From: an uncultured Collinsella sp. | Lineage (GTDB): Bacteria; Actinomycetota; Coriobacteriia; Coriobacteriales; Coriobacteriaceae | Reading direction: 5' to 3' | Assembly: GCA_900545445.1 (NCBI GenBank) | Contig: UQZH01000035.1 | Location: 1-22,329, forward strand | Length of the DNA stretch: 22,329 nt | In this document: positions 14,705 to 21,389 of the stretch, in pieces | Numbering within the stretch: the first letter of the stretch is position 1 | Layout of the letters: the number at the start of each line of letters is the position of its first letter | Made by a program: the position numbers and the translations under genes | The notes under the pieces: generated by a model | What the model saw: only the letters and a program-made list of their open reading frames with translations | What the model was told of the DNA's origin: nothing | Databases searched by the model: none

Positions 14705-16038
14705 GGGGGTGCGGACAATTTTTCGTACCACCTAGACTGCCAGCCCCAGGCGTCTCCTCCTGTTGTCAATGGTGTCGTAGGCAATCTTGCCGTTATCCCT
14801 GAACGCCCTCAGCCTACCCTCGCTGTAGAACTTCATCCACGCGTCCAGGCGCTCCATGAACTCGGCGGCCGCGACGCCGCGCCAGTCCCGGCCGTAGAAG
14901 AACTCGTTCTTGAGCCTGCCGAAGAAGCCCTCCGCCGCGGCGTTGTCGGGCGAGCGGCCCTTCCTCGACATCGAGCGCACGACGCCGTGCTCGGCGCAGA
15001 TTCGCTTCCAGCCGGGCCAGCGGTAGTGGCAGCCGCGGTCCGTGTGGCAGAACGGGTGCTCGCCCGGCCGGAGCGTCGCGCACGCCTTCAGCAGCGACGA
15101 GTCGGCGAGCAGGTGGTCAGGGTGCAGGCCGATCGACCAGGCCACGGGCTTGGAGTCGAACAGGTCGACGATCGGCGAGAGGTACACCTTGGGCGCGTCC
15201 GGCAGCCTGAACTCGGTGATGTCGGAGACCCACTTCTCGTTTGGGGCGGCGGCGCGGAAGTCGTGGGCGCCGGTCTCCTCGTCGAGCGGGATGTTGGCGG
15301 GCGCCTCGTCGGTCTCGCCGGCGTAGGAGCTGTACCTCCTGGGCCTCCTCCTGTAGGCGGGCACGAGGCCTCGCCCCCTCATCACGTCGCGCACGATCTT
15401 CTCGGAGACGCGGACGCCCTCCCTGCGCAGCCCCTCGTGGACGAAGCGGTAGCCGCGGGCGCAGCCGCCCTCCTCGCGGAACACGCGCTCGACCTCGTCG
15501 CCGATCTCCTCGCGGGCGCCGACGTCGTGCAGGTGGGTGCGCCAGTACTCATAGGAGCTCCTCGATATCCTCAAGGAAGCGGTGAGTTCGCTCAAGGGTC
15601 TCGCGGTATTCGCCCTCAGCCACTCGATCAGCTCGGATTTCTCCCTGTTCGTCGAAGAGCCAAGGGCGCGTCCTTTTAAAACTTCCTGCGTTCCCCTGAG
15701 GATGTCGTTCTCCAGCTGCAGGCGCTCTATCAGGGCGTCCTTGTCCTCCGGGTCGATGTCGGGGTACGTCGGCCCGTCGCCCACGACCCTCGGGAGCCGC
15801 GGTTTCCCGTTCCCGCGCTTCGCCATGCCCGTTCGCCTCCCGTCCGCCTCGGCGCCAGGCGCCCCGTCGTGGCGGCCGTTGACCCATCGCCACAGCGTCA
15901 TCCTCGAGGGCATGCCGGGCATCTTCTCTATCTGGCGGTAAGTATATCCCCCGGCGTAGAGCGCGATCGCGTCTTCTTTCGTACCCATGCGGACTCCAAT
16001 CTGGACCGGACTCGGTCCAACTTTTTGTCCGCACCCCC
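14705..16038 (-). mobile_element. Complete IS3-family insertion sequence
   Basis: The 1334-bp element is bounded by 14-bp perfect terminal inverted repeats GGGGGTGCGGACAA (14705-14718 and complement 16025-16038). It is flanked by a 3-bp direct duplication AGA (14702-14704 and 16039-16041). TG...CA tips 5 bp further in are an alternative boundary, but would leave no duplication. It holds one transposase gene and a small perfect hairpin GGACCG/CGGTCC (16003-16018) inside the right end. Its GC content looks higher than that of neighbouring genes, suggesting acquisition. Removing it and one AGA restores a hairpin whose loop contains GTCCCC. Confidence 0.88.
14732..15988 (-). CDS. IS3-family transposase, single uninterrupted frame
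   Basis: This 418-residue protein contains an N-terminal helix-turn-helix (YTYRQIEKMPGMPSRMTLWRWV, positions about 15-36; key end TLWRW), then a short leucine-rich segment ALIERLQLENDIL (85-97), an OrfB-like helical region, and an rve integrase core. The catalytic triad is intact: D256 (VSDITEF), D317 (HTDRGCHY) and E353 (DNAAAEGFF), with 35 residues between D317 and E353. Most IS3 elements make OrfAB by -1 frameshifting; here both parts are in one frame. The ATG at 15988 is chosen because GGAG lies 5 nt upstream; a longer frame to 16054 would begin outside the element. It appears functional. Confidence 0.92.
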   Translation of the reverse strand: MGTKEDAIALYAGGYTYRQIEKMPGMPSRMTLWRWVNGRHDGAPGAEADGRRTGMAKRGNGKPRLPRVVGDGPTYPDIDPEDKDALIERLQLENDILRGTQEVLKGRALGSSTNREKSELIEWLRANTARPLSELTASLRISRSSYEYWRTHLHDVGAREEIGDEVERVFREEGGCARGYRFVHEGLRREGVRVSEKIVRDVMRGRGLVPAYRRRPRRYSSYAGETDEAPANIPLDEETGAHDFRAAAPNEKWVSDITEFRLPDAPKVYLSPIVDLFDSKPVAWSIGLHPDHLLADSSLLKACATLRPGEHPFCHTDRGCHYRWPGWKRICAEHGVVRSMSRKGRSPDNAAAEGFFGRLKNEFFYGRDWRGVAAAEFMERLDAWMKFYSEGRLRAFRDNGKIAYDTIDNRRRRLGLAV

Positions 16039-16074
16039 AGACCGTCCCCATCAACTAGCCGTTTAAGAACGTCC

Positions 16075-16149
16075 TCAACGGCCACTCATTTAAGTCTGTC
16101 CCCAATGACCACCAATCAACGGCCACTCATTTAAGTCTGTCCCCAATGA
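16075..16149. repeat. Tandem pair of identical 34-nt repeats containing GTCCCC
   Basis: Identical 34-nt units at 16075-16108 and 16116-16149 (period 41, spacer CCACCAA). Each runs from TCAACGGCCACTC to TGTCCCCAATGA. On the minus strand each reads as a GGGGACAGACTTAAATGAGTGG-type element, thus a third body type behind the same GGGGAC head. It lies between the IS and the ribosomal operon terminator. Confidence 0.85.
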
Positions 16150-16161
16150 GTAGGGATAGAA

Positions 16162-16195
16162 AAAGGCCCGGGTGCCTTGGGGCATCCGGGCCTTT
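16162..16195 (-). terminator. Intrinsic terminator of the ribosomal protein operon
   Basis: The 15-nt arms AAAGGCCCGG.TGCC (one G-T mismatch) flank a 4-nt loop, followed on the minus strand by TTTTTC. It starts 26 bp after the rplX stop. Confidence 0.92.
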
Positions 16196-16221
16196 GCTAG
16201 CAACTTGATGTTGCGGGCAGC

Positions 16222-16527
16222 TTAGAACTTGTGGCCGCACTTCTTGCAGACGCGCAGCTTGTTCTTGCCGTCCTTCTCGTGACCGACGCGGGTAACCTTA
16301 CCGCACTCGGGGCAAACGAGATTGACGTTGGAGGCGTCGATAGGAGCCTCCTGCGAAACGATGCCGCCCTGCTGGTTGGCAGCGTTGGGCTTGACGGCCT
16401 TCTTGACGACCGAAACGCCCTCGACAACGACCTTGTTCTCGGCGGGGAGAGCACGCAGGACAACGCCCTGCTTGCCGCGATCCTTACCAGAGAGAACCTG
16501 GACCTTATCGCCCTTCTTGATATACAT
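16222..16527 (-). CDS. rplX: 50S ribosomal protein L24
   Basis: This 101-residue protein has the KOW motif near the start (KKGDKVQVLSGKDRGKQGVV, residues 4-23) and the family's C-terminal Cys pairs CPECGK and CKKCG, which can bind zinc. L24 initiates assembly of the 23S rRNA 5' domain at the tunnel exit. RBS AGGGGAG is a few nt before the ATG. It follows rplN by 13 bp and is the last gene of this operon, directly before a strong terminator; in most bacteria rplE would follow. Confidence 0.97.
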   Translation of the reverse strand: MYIKKGDKVQVLSGKDRGKQGVVLRALPAENKVVVEGVSVVKKAVKPNAANQQGGIVSQEAPIDASNVNLVCPECGKVTRVGHEKDGKNKLRVCKKCGHKF

Positions 16528-16540
16528 ATATCTCCCCTAA

Positions 16541-16909
16541 CTACAGGGTCTCGGGAGCGAGCGAGACGATCTTCATGTACTTCTTGTCACGAAGCTCGCG
16601 AGCGACGGGCCCGAAGATACGGGTGCCGACGGGCGAACCATCGTTGTTGATGACAACGCAGGCGTTCTCATCAAAGCGAATGTAGGAGCCATCCTTGCGG
16701 CGGATCTCCTTAACGGTGCGAACGACGACGCAACGGACAACGTCCTTCTTCTTGACGTTGGCGCCAGGGGTAGCCTCCTGGACAGCACCGATGAACACAT
16801 CGCCGATGCCTGCATAACGACGCTTGGAACCGCCAAGCACCTTGATGCAGCGAATCTTGCGAGCGCCGGAGTTGTCGGCGACGTTCAGCATGGTTTGCAT
16901 CTGAATCAT
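16541..16909 (-). CDS. rplN: 50S ribosomal protein L14
   Basis: This 122-residue protein has the usual L14 length and start MIQMQTMLNVADNSGARK, with the conserved GSKRRYAGIGD and ending in IVSLAPE. It binds 23S rRNA at the subunit interface next to L19 and helps form bridges to 16S rRNA. The RBS GGAGG is about 10 nt before the ATG. A 118-bp structured gap separates it from rpsQ, unlike the tight spacing elsewhere in the operon. Confidence 0.97.
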   Translation of the reverse strand: MIQMQTMLNVADNSGARKIRCIKVLGGSKRRYAGIGDVFIGAVQEATPGANVKKKDVVRCVVVRTVKEIRRKDGSYIRFDENACVVINNDGSPVGTRIFGPVARELRDKKYMKIVSLAPETL

Positions 16910-17027
16910 GGTAGATGTTCCTCCGAACTAAGAACCGAAGAGAGGTGCGCAGCCTTTATACGGCCCGTGGTATGCAAGCCAGGCATACGCACATCTTCGG
17001 AAACGTACAAGTCGTAAGAGCGACTGC
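16910..17027 (-). promoter_or_regulatory. Structured leader between rpsQ and rplN
   Basis: The 66-nt segment 16935-17000 can close with CCGAAGA/TCTTCGG (16935-16941 and 16994-17000), then GTGCG/CGCAC, with an inner hairpin from GTATGC/GCATAC (16970-16988). A TATAAA box (minus strand, 16955-16960) lies inside it without a good -35. It could be an autoregulatory r-protein leader or a weak internal promoter for rplN-rplX. Confidence 0.45.
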
Positions 17028-17288
17028 TTATTTAGCGCGCTCGACGACCTCGATGAGGCGCCAACGCTTCATCTTGGACATAGGACGGGTCTCCATAACG
17101 CGGACGGTATCGCCCACGCCAGCCGTGCACTCCTCGTCGTGAGCGTGCAGCTTCTTGGAGCTGGTCATCATCTTGCCGTACTTGGGGTGACGCTTGCGCT
17201 CGGTGATGGTGACAACAATGGTCTTGGCACCGGAGACGGAGGTAACGACACCCGTACGGACCTTACGCGAGTTACGCGAATCAGTCAT
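17028..17288 (-). CDS. rpsQ: 30S ribosomal protein S17
   Basis: This 86-residue protein has the S17 OB-fold core: RKVRTGVVTSVSGAKTIVV, then RKRHPKYGK, and CTAGVGDTVRVMETRPMSKMKRWRL. It is a primary binder of the 16S rRNA 5' domain. RBS AAGGAGA is about 5 nt before the ATG. It follows rpmC by 16 bp. The sequence is ordinary for the family. Confidence 0.97.
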   Translation of the reverse strand: MTDSRNSRKVRTGVVTSVSGAKTIVVTITERKRHPKYGKMMTSSKKLHAHDEECTAGVGDTVRVMETRPMSKMKRWRLIEVVERAK

Positions 17289-17304
17289 GTTCTCTCCTTA
17301 GGTC

Positions 17305-17520
17305 CTACTCGGCGACAGCGGACTTCTCCGCTGCGATCTCGCGGGCGCGCTGCTCCGTGAGGACGCGAGCGATGTCCTTCTTCACGGTGTTGACGCGAGC
17401 GGTGTTGTCCAGCTGGCTGGTGGCCATCTGGAAACGAAGGTTAAAGAGCTCGGCGCGCATTTCCTTCAGCTTCTCAACGAGCTGAGCGTCCGAGAGCTCA
17501 CGAATCTCTGCGGGCTTCAT
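17305..17520 (-). CDS. rpmC: 50S ribosomal protein L29
   Basis: This 71-residue protein begins MKPAEIRELSDAQLVEKL and has the L29 core ELFNLRFQMATSQLDNTAR and VKKDIARVLTEQR. It sits at the peptide exit tunnel beside L23. Its ATG shares one base with the rplP stop (TAATG), so translation is probably coupled. The RBS GAGGAG lies in the end of rplP. Confidence 0.97.
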   Translation of the reverse strand: MKPAEIRELSDAQLVEKLKEMRAELFNLRFQMATSQLDNTARVNTVKKDIARVLTEQRAREIAAEKSAVAE

Positions 17521-18023
17521 TAGTTCTCCTCCTTGGCGGCGGCGGCGTCCTCAGCAGCCCACTTGGCCTCGAGAGCGGCCTCCTCAGCCATCTCCTTCTC
17601 GATGCGCTGCTCAGCGTTCTTAGCAGCAACAATCTTGGTCTTGATGGGGAGCTTGTGCTGCGCAAGACGCAGAGCCTCGCGAGCGACCTCCTCGGGAACA
17701 CCCTTGACCTCGAACATGATGCGGCCGGGCTTGACGACAGCCACCCACTCCTCGGGGTTACCCTTACCAGAACCCATGCGAGTCTCGGCAGGCTTCTTGG
17801 TGATGGGCTTATCGGGGAAGATCGTGATGTAGACACGACCGCCACGCTTCATGTAGCGGGTCATGGCAATACGAGCGGCCTCGATCTGACGGTTGGTGAT
17901 CCAATGGGCCTCGAGAGCCTGGATACCAAACTCGCCGAAATGCAGCTCGGTATTACCCTTGGCCTGGCCCTTCATGGAGCCACGCTGCACCTTGCGGTGA
18001 AGAATACGCTTAGGGGCAAGCAC
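17520..18023 (-). CDS. rplP: 50S ribosomal protein L16, with extended C-terminus
   Basis: This 167-residue protein starts MLAPKRILHRKVQRG and contains GNTELHFGEFGIQALE and RMGSGKGNPEEWVAVVKPG, all typical of L16, which supports the A-site and peptidyl-transferase region. Normal L16 is about 137-145 residues; here about 25 extra residues form an acidic, Ala/Glu-rich tail (EMAEEAALEAKWAAED...). It starts with GTG, whose G is shared with the TAG stop of rpsC, and the GGAGG at the end of rpsC is its RBS. A frameshift is unlikely since the stop overlaps rpmC neatly. Confidence 0.96.
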   Translation of the reverse strand: MLAPKRILHRKVQRGSMKGQAKGNTELHFGEFGIQALEAHWITNRQIEAARIAMTRYMKRGGRVYITIFPDKPITKKPAETRMGSGKGNPEEWVAVVKPGRIMFEVKGVPEEVAREALRLAQHKLPIKTKIVAAKNAEQRIEKEMAEEAALEAKWAAEDAAAAKEEN

Positions 18024-18733
18024 TACTGACCCCTCCTCTCGGAGTTACGACGACGAGGACGGGAAGAGCCCTCGAGTGCAGGGTTGGGAACAGGCTGGCC
18101 CGGGAGCTTCTCACCCAGGTAGATCCAGACCTTCACGCCGCAAGCGCCCATGGTGGTGCTGGCGACAGCCGTGCCGTAGTCGATCTTGGCACGGAGGGTG
18201 TGCAGAGGCACGCGACCCTCACGGTACCACTCACGACGGCCCATCTCGGCACCGCCGAGACGACCGGAGCACTGGATACGGATGCCCTTAGCGCCGGCCT
18301 TGCGGGCGGACTGGACAGCCTTGCGCATAGCGCGACGGAAGGCAACGCGGCCCTCGAGCTGCTCGGCAATAGACTGAGCAACGAGGTTGGCGTCGAGCTC
18401 GGGGCGCTTGATCTCGACAACGTCGACGGAGAGCTGGCCCTTGGAGACGCCAGCGACCTTCTCGAGCTCGGTGCGGAGGGTATCGATCTCGGCACCCTTC
18501 TTACCGATGACAACGCCGGGGCGAGCGGTGAGGATGATGACCTTCACCTTGTCGCCAGCGCGCTCGATCTCGACGCGGGAGACAGCTGCGCGGGAAAGAC
18601 GCTTCTCGAGGTACTTGCGGATCTCGAGATCGTTACCGAGGGTCTTAGCGTAATCCTTCTCTGCGAACCAGCGGGAGCGCCAGTTCTCGGTGATGCCAAG
18701 ACGGAAGCCGGTGGGGTAGACTTTCTGACCCAT
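18023..18733 (-). CDS. rpsC: 30S ribosomal protein S3
   Basis: This 236-residue protein begins MGQKVYPTGFRLGI and has the KH domain motif VVIGKKGAEIDTLR and the C-terminal block GAKGIRIQCSGRLGGAEMGR. S3 lies at the mRNA entry channel and has helicase activity with S4/S5. The tail (SSRPRRRNSERRGQ) is basic. RBS AAAGGAGG overlaps the rplV end, about 11 nt before the ATG. It overlaps rplP by 1 bp. Confidence 0.97.
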   Translation of the reverse strand: MGQKVYPTGFRLGITENWRSRWFAEKDYAKTLGNDLEIRKYLEKRLSRAAVSRVEIERAGDKVKVIILTARPGVVIGKKGAEIDTLRTELEKVAGVSKGQLSVDVVEIKRPELDANLVAQSIAEQLEGRVAFRRAMRKAVQSARKAGAKGIRIQCSGRLGGAEMGRREWYREGRVPLHTLRAKIDYGTAVASTTMGACGVKVWIYLGEKLPGQPVPNPALEGSSRPRRRNSERRGQ

Positions 18734-18739
18734 ACAGCT

Positions 18740-19111
18740 TTACGCCTCCTTTCGAGGAACAACGACGACGGTGATGTGGGAAGTACGCTTCAGAATACGA
18801 GAAGCGGAACCCTTGGCGCGGGGACGGATGCGCTTAAGCGTCGGACCCTCGTCAACATAGGCAGCGGCGACAACCAGGTTGTCGGCACGCAGACCGTTGT
18901 TGTTCTCGGCGTTCGCAACGGCGGAACGGAGAACCTTCTCGACATCCACGGCGACGGCGCGGTCGCAGAAGTGGAGGATGTCGAAGGCCTGAGCGACAGG
19001 CTTGCGGCGGATCAGATCGACCACCAGGCGGGCCTTGCTGGGGGAAACACGCACGTACTTGGCGACGGCGCGAACCTCGGTGGCCTCAGTTTCAATAGAC
19101 TTAGTTGCCAT
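18740..19111 (-). CDS. rplV: 50S ribosomal protein L22
   Basis: This 123-residue protein has the L22 core: AVAKYVRVSPSKARLVVDLIR, then SAVANAENNNGL, and the tunnel hairpin region GPTLKRIRPRAKGSASRILKRTSHITVVV. L22 lines the nascent peptide exit tunnel. It follows rpsS by 14 bp with AGGGGG as RBS. About ten N-terminal residues precede the usual start, which is a mild extension. Confidence 0.97.
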   Translation of the reverse strand: MATKSIETEATEVRAVAKYVRVSPSKARLVVDLIRRKPVAQAFDILHFCDRAVAVDVEKVLRSAVANAENNNGLRADNLVVAAAYVDEGPTLKRIRPRAKGSASRILKRTSHITVVVVPRKEA

Positions 19112-19125
19112 TTACGGTTAACCCC

Positions 19126-19386
19126 CTATTTGGCCTTGTGGCCACGGAACGTACGAGTCGGCGCGAACTCGCCGAGCTTGTGACCAACCATGGACTCGGT
19201 AACATACACGGGCACATGCTTGCGGCCGTCGTGGACGGCGATGGTGTGACCAACCATCTCGGGGAAGATGGTGGACGCGCGGGACCAGGTCTTCACGACG
19301 TCCTTCTTGCCAGCCTCGTTCATCGCGGTGATACGCGAGAGAAGGCGAGTCTCCACGAACGGGCCCTTTTTGAGACTTCTGCTCAT
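19126..19386 (-). CDS. rpsS: 30S ribosomal protein S19
   Basis: This 86-residue protein is textbook S19: MSRSLKKGPFVE, then TWSRASTIFPEMVGHTIAVHDGRKHVPVYVTESMVGHKLGEF and APTRTFRGH. It sits in the 30S head near the A and P site tRNAs. RBS AGGAG is 9 nt before the ATG. It follows rplB by 32 bp. Confidence 0.97.
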   Translation of the reverse strand: MSRSLKKGPFVETRLLSRITAMNEAGKKDVVKTWSRASTIFPEMVGHTIAVHDGRKHVPVYVTESMVGHKLGEFAPTRTFRGHKAK

Positions 19387-19418
19387 AAGTGCTTTCTCCT
19401 AAAACTCGGTATCCGAAA

Positions 19419-20249
19419 TTACTTCTTACGGCGACGAATGATGTGCTGGTTCGAGACCTTCTTCTTCTTGCGCGTACGAAGGCCCTTCGTCGGCTTACCC
19501 CAGGGGGTAACAGAGGGACGACCAGAGGTGTGGTTCTTGCCCTCGCCACCGCCGTGCGGGTGGTCGACAGGGTTCATGACGGTACCGCGGACGGTCGGGC
19601 GCACGTTCATGTGACGCTTACGGCCGGCCTTGCCGATGACGATGTTGGAGTGATCGGCGTTGCCGACCTCACCGACGGTGGCGCGGCAGGTAACGAGGAT
19701 GCGGCGCATCTCGGAGGAAGGCATACGGACGATAGCGTACTTGCCCTCCTTACCCATCAGCTGGCAGGAGTTACCGGCGGAACGGGCGATAGCAGCGCCC
19801 TTGCCCGGCTGGAACTCGACGGCGTGGATGAGCGTACCGACGGGAATGTCGGCGAGGGGCAGAGCGTTGCCCGGCTTGATGTCGGCGTCAGAACCGGACA
19901 TGATGGTCTGACCGACCTCGAGGCCCTTGGGGGCCAGGATGTAGCGCTTCTCACCGTCAGCGTAGTGCAGCAGAGCGATGCGAGCGGAACGGTTCGGATC
20001 GTACTCGATCGTGGCAACCTTGGCGGGCACGCCGTCCTTGTTGCGCTTGAAGTCGATCACGCGGTAACGACGCTTCACGCCGCCGCCCTGGTGGCGGGTG
20101 GTGATGCGGCCGTTGTTGTTACGACCGGCCTTCTTGGGCAGGGGCTCGAGAAGAGACTTCTCGGGCTTGGTGCAGGTGATCTCGGAGAAATCGGAGATCG
20201 TCTGCCAACGCCTACCAGCGGAGGTCGGCTTAAGGTGCTTTACAGCCAT
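19419..20249 (-). CDS. rplB: 50S ribosomal protein L2
   Basis: This 276-residue protein matches L2 length. It has MAVKHLKPTSAGRR at the start, the GGGVKRRYR and IEYDPNRSARIALLHYADG blocks, and the highly conserved HPHGGGEG near the C-terminus (histidine important for peptidyl transfer). The frame reaches 20324, but the start is placed at the ATG at 20249, which gives the family N-terminus and has AAAGGGA upstream. A long gap (179 bp) separates it from rplW. Confidence 0.97.
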   Translation of the reverse strand: MAVKHLKPTSAGRRWQTISDFSEITCTKPEKSLLEPLPKKAGRNNNGRITTRHQGGGVKRRYRVIDFKRNKDGVPAKVATIEYDPNRSARIALLHYADGEKRYILAPKGLEVGQTIMSGSDADIKPGNALPLADIPVGTLIHAVEFQPGKGAAIARSAGNSCQLMGKEGKYAIVRMPSSEMRRILVTCRATVGEVGNADHSNIVIGKAGRKRHMNVRPTVRGTVMNPVDHPHGGGEGKNHTSGRPSVTPWGKPTKGLRTRKKKKVSNQHIIRRRKK

Positions 20250-20428
20250 TACAATCCCTTTCAATAGGAATCCGTTAGCCATCGCAGACAGGGATTCGAG
20301 GTTCTGCCTCGGGTGCGATGACACCGGACGTATACACGGTTCCGGGCGTGTCCATTTTATACGTCCAAAACCTTGAGCTCTCGCCTCCCCTATTTGGGAG
20401 GCATGAGCTCACTCAACAGCAGCGAGTC
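20250..20428 (-). promoter_or_regulatory. rplW-rplB intergenic region with hairpins and a shared 26-nt element
   Basis: The gap holds two structures. One is a hairpin GCCTCCC/GGGAGGC within flanking GAGCTC palindromes (about 20367-20410). The other has 9-bp perfect arms GGACGTATA/TATACGTCC (20326-20334 and 20358-20366) around a 23-nt loop that also pairs CACG/CGTG. Positions 20330-20355 match 22195-22220 upstream of rplC at 23 of 26 bases. On the minus strand TATAAAA and TATAC boxes are present without a clear -35. It may be an internal promoter or regulatory leader for rplB onward. Confidence 0.5.
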
Positions 20429-20716
20429 TTAGGCCTGGTTGCCAAAGACCTCGATGGTGTCGCCCTCGGCCAGCGTGACGATGGCCTTCTTCCAAGAACG
20501 GGTCTTGCCGGCGACATAGCGCACGCGCTTGGTCTTGGGCTTGACCGTCAGGGTGTTCACGCGAACGACCTTGACGCCGAAGATCTCCTCGACAGCGTCC
20601 TTGATCTGATACTTGTTAGCATCCTTGGCGACCTCGAACGTGTACTTGTTCAGCTCCATGCCGGAGAAGGAACGCTCGGACACGATCGGACGGATGATGA
20701 TCTCGTGGGCGGTCAT
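20429..20716 (-). CDS. rplW: 50S ribosomal protein L23
   Basis: This 95-residue protein has L23 features: IIIRPIVSERS at the start, YTFEVAKDANKYQIKDAVEEIFGVKV, and the loop VNTLTVKPKTKRVRY. It forms the docking site for trigger factor and SRP at the tunnel exit. Its ATG follows directly after the rplD stop (TAAATG), with GGAGG in rplD as RBS, so translational coupling is likely. Confidence 0.97.
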   Translation of the reverse strand: MTAHEIIIRPIVSERSFSGMELNKYTFEVAKDANKYQIKDAVEEIFGVKVVRVNTLTVKPKTKRVRYVAGKTRSWKKAIVTLAEGDTIEVFGNQA

Positions 20717-21343
20717 TTATGCAAGCACCTCCCCGAAGTGAGCGGCGATGTCGGCGGGCATCAGCACAGCGTTGTTGTTAACGAGATCGTAGGTGTTGGC
20801 CTCGTCAGCGGTGATGATGAACGTCTTGGGAATGTTGCGGAACGACAGGTAGGCGTTGACGTCCTCATCGCGAACGATGATGGTCAGACGCTTGCCCTCA
20901 AGACCGAGAGCCTTGAGCATGGCGACGGCAGCCTTGGTGGAAGGCTTCTCGAAGCCGTAGTCGTCGACGAGCACGAGCTCGCCATCGGCCAGCTTGGCGG
21001 ACAGCGCGGAGCGCATAGCCAGCTTGACCTCCTTGTTGTTCATACGCTTAGCGTAGGAACGGGGCTTGGGGGCGAAGACGACGCCACCGTGACGCCACTG
21101 GGCAGCACGGATGGAACCCTGGCGGGCACGGCCGGTGCCCTTCTGACGCCAAGGCTTCTTGCCGCCACCGGAAACCTCAGAGCGACCCTTAGCAGACTGG
21201 GTGCCCTGACGCCAAGAGGCCATCTGGCACTTGACGATGTGGTGCATAACGTGGATGTTCGGCTCGATGCCGTACACCTCAGCGGCGAGCTCGGCCTCGG
21301 CGACCTTCTTGCCCTCGCTGTTCTTTACTTCAAACTTTGCCAT
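20717..21343 (-). CDS. rplD: 50S ribosomal protein L4
   Basis: This 208-residue protein shows the L4 tunnel-loop region KGRSEVSGGGKKPWRQKGTGRARQGSIRAAQWRHGGVVF (about residues 52-90; key KPWRQKGTGRARQG) and the C-terminal globular part ending NTYDLVNNNAVLMPADIAAHF. L4 lines the exit tunnel and in E. coli also represses the S10 operon by binding its leader. RBS AGGAG is 9 nt before the ATG. It follows rplC by 46 bp. Confidence 0.97.
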   Translation of the reverse strand: MAKFEVKNSEGKKVAEAELAAEVYGIEPNIHVMHHIVKCQMASWRQGTQSAKGRSEVSGGGKKPWRQKGTGRARQGSIRAAQWRHGGVVFAPKPRSYAKRMNNKEVKLAMRSALSAKLADGELVLVDDYGFEKPSTKAAVAMLKALGLEGKRLTIIVRDEDVNAYLSFRNIPKTFIITADEANTYDLVNNNAVLMPADIAAHFGEVLA

Positions 21344-21389
21344 TTAAGTGTTCTCCTTGGTATGACGCTGGGCTAAATGGGCTGGGCCC

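Noticed and set aside
14710..16033. Alternative IS boundaries with TG...CA tips
   Set aside because: Using these inner tips leaves flanks GGGGG and CCCCC, which are inverted rather than direct repeats. The outer ends give longer terminal repeats plus a direct AGA duplication and a sensible empty site.
15549..16085. Separate overlapping OrfA-type frame in the IS
   Set aside because: The frame that carries the helix-turn-helix is the same one that carries the DDE core; this other frame has no transposase motifs and starts outside the element.
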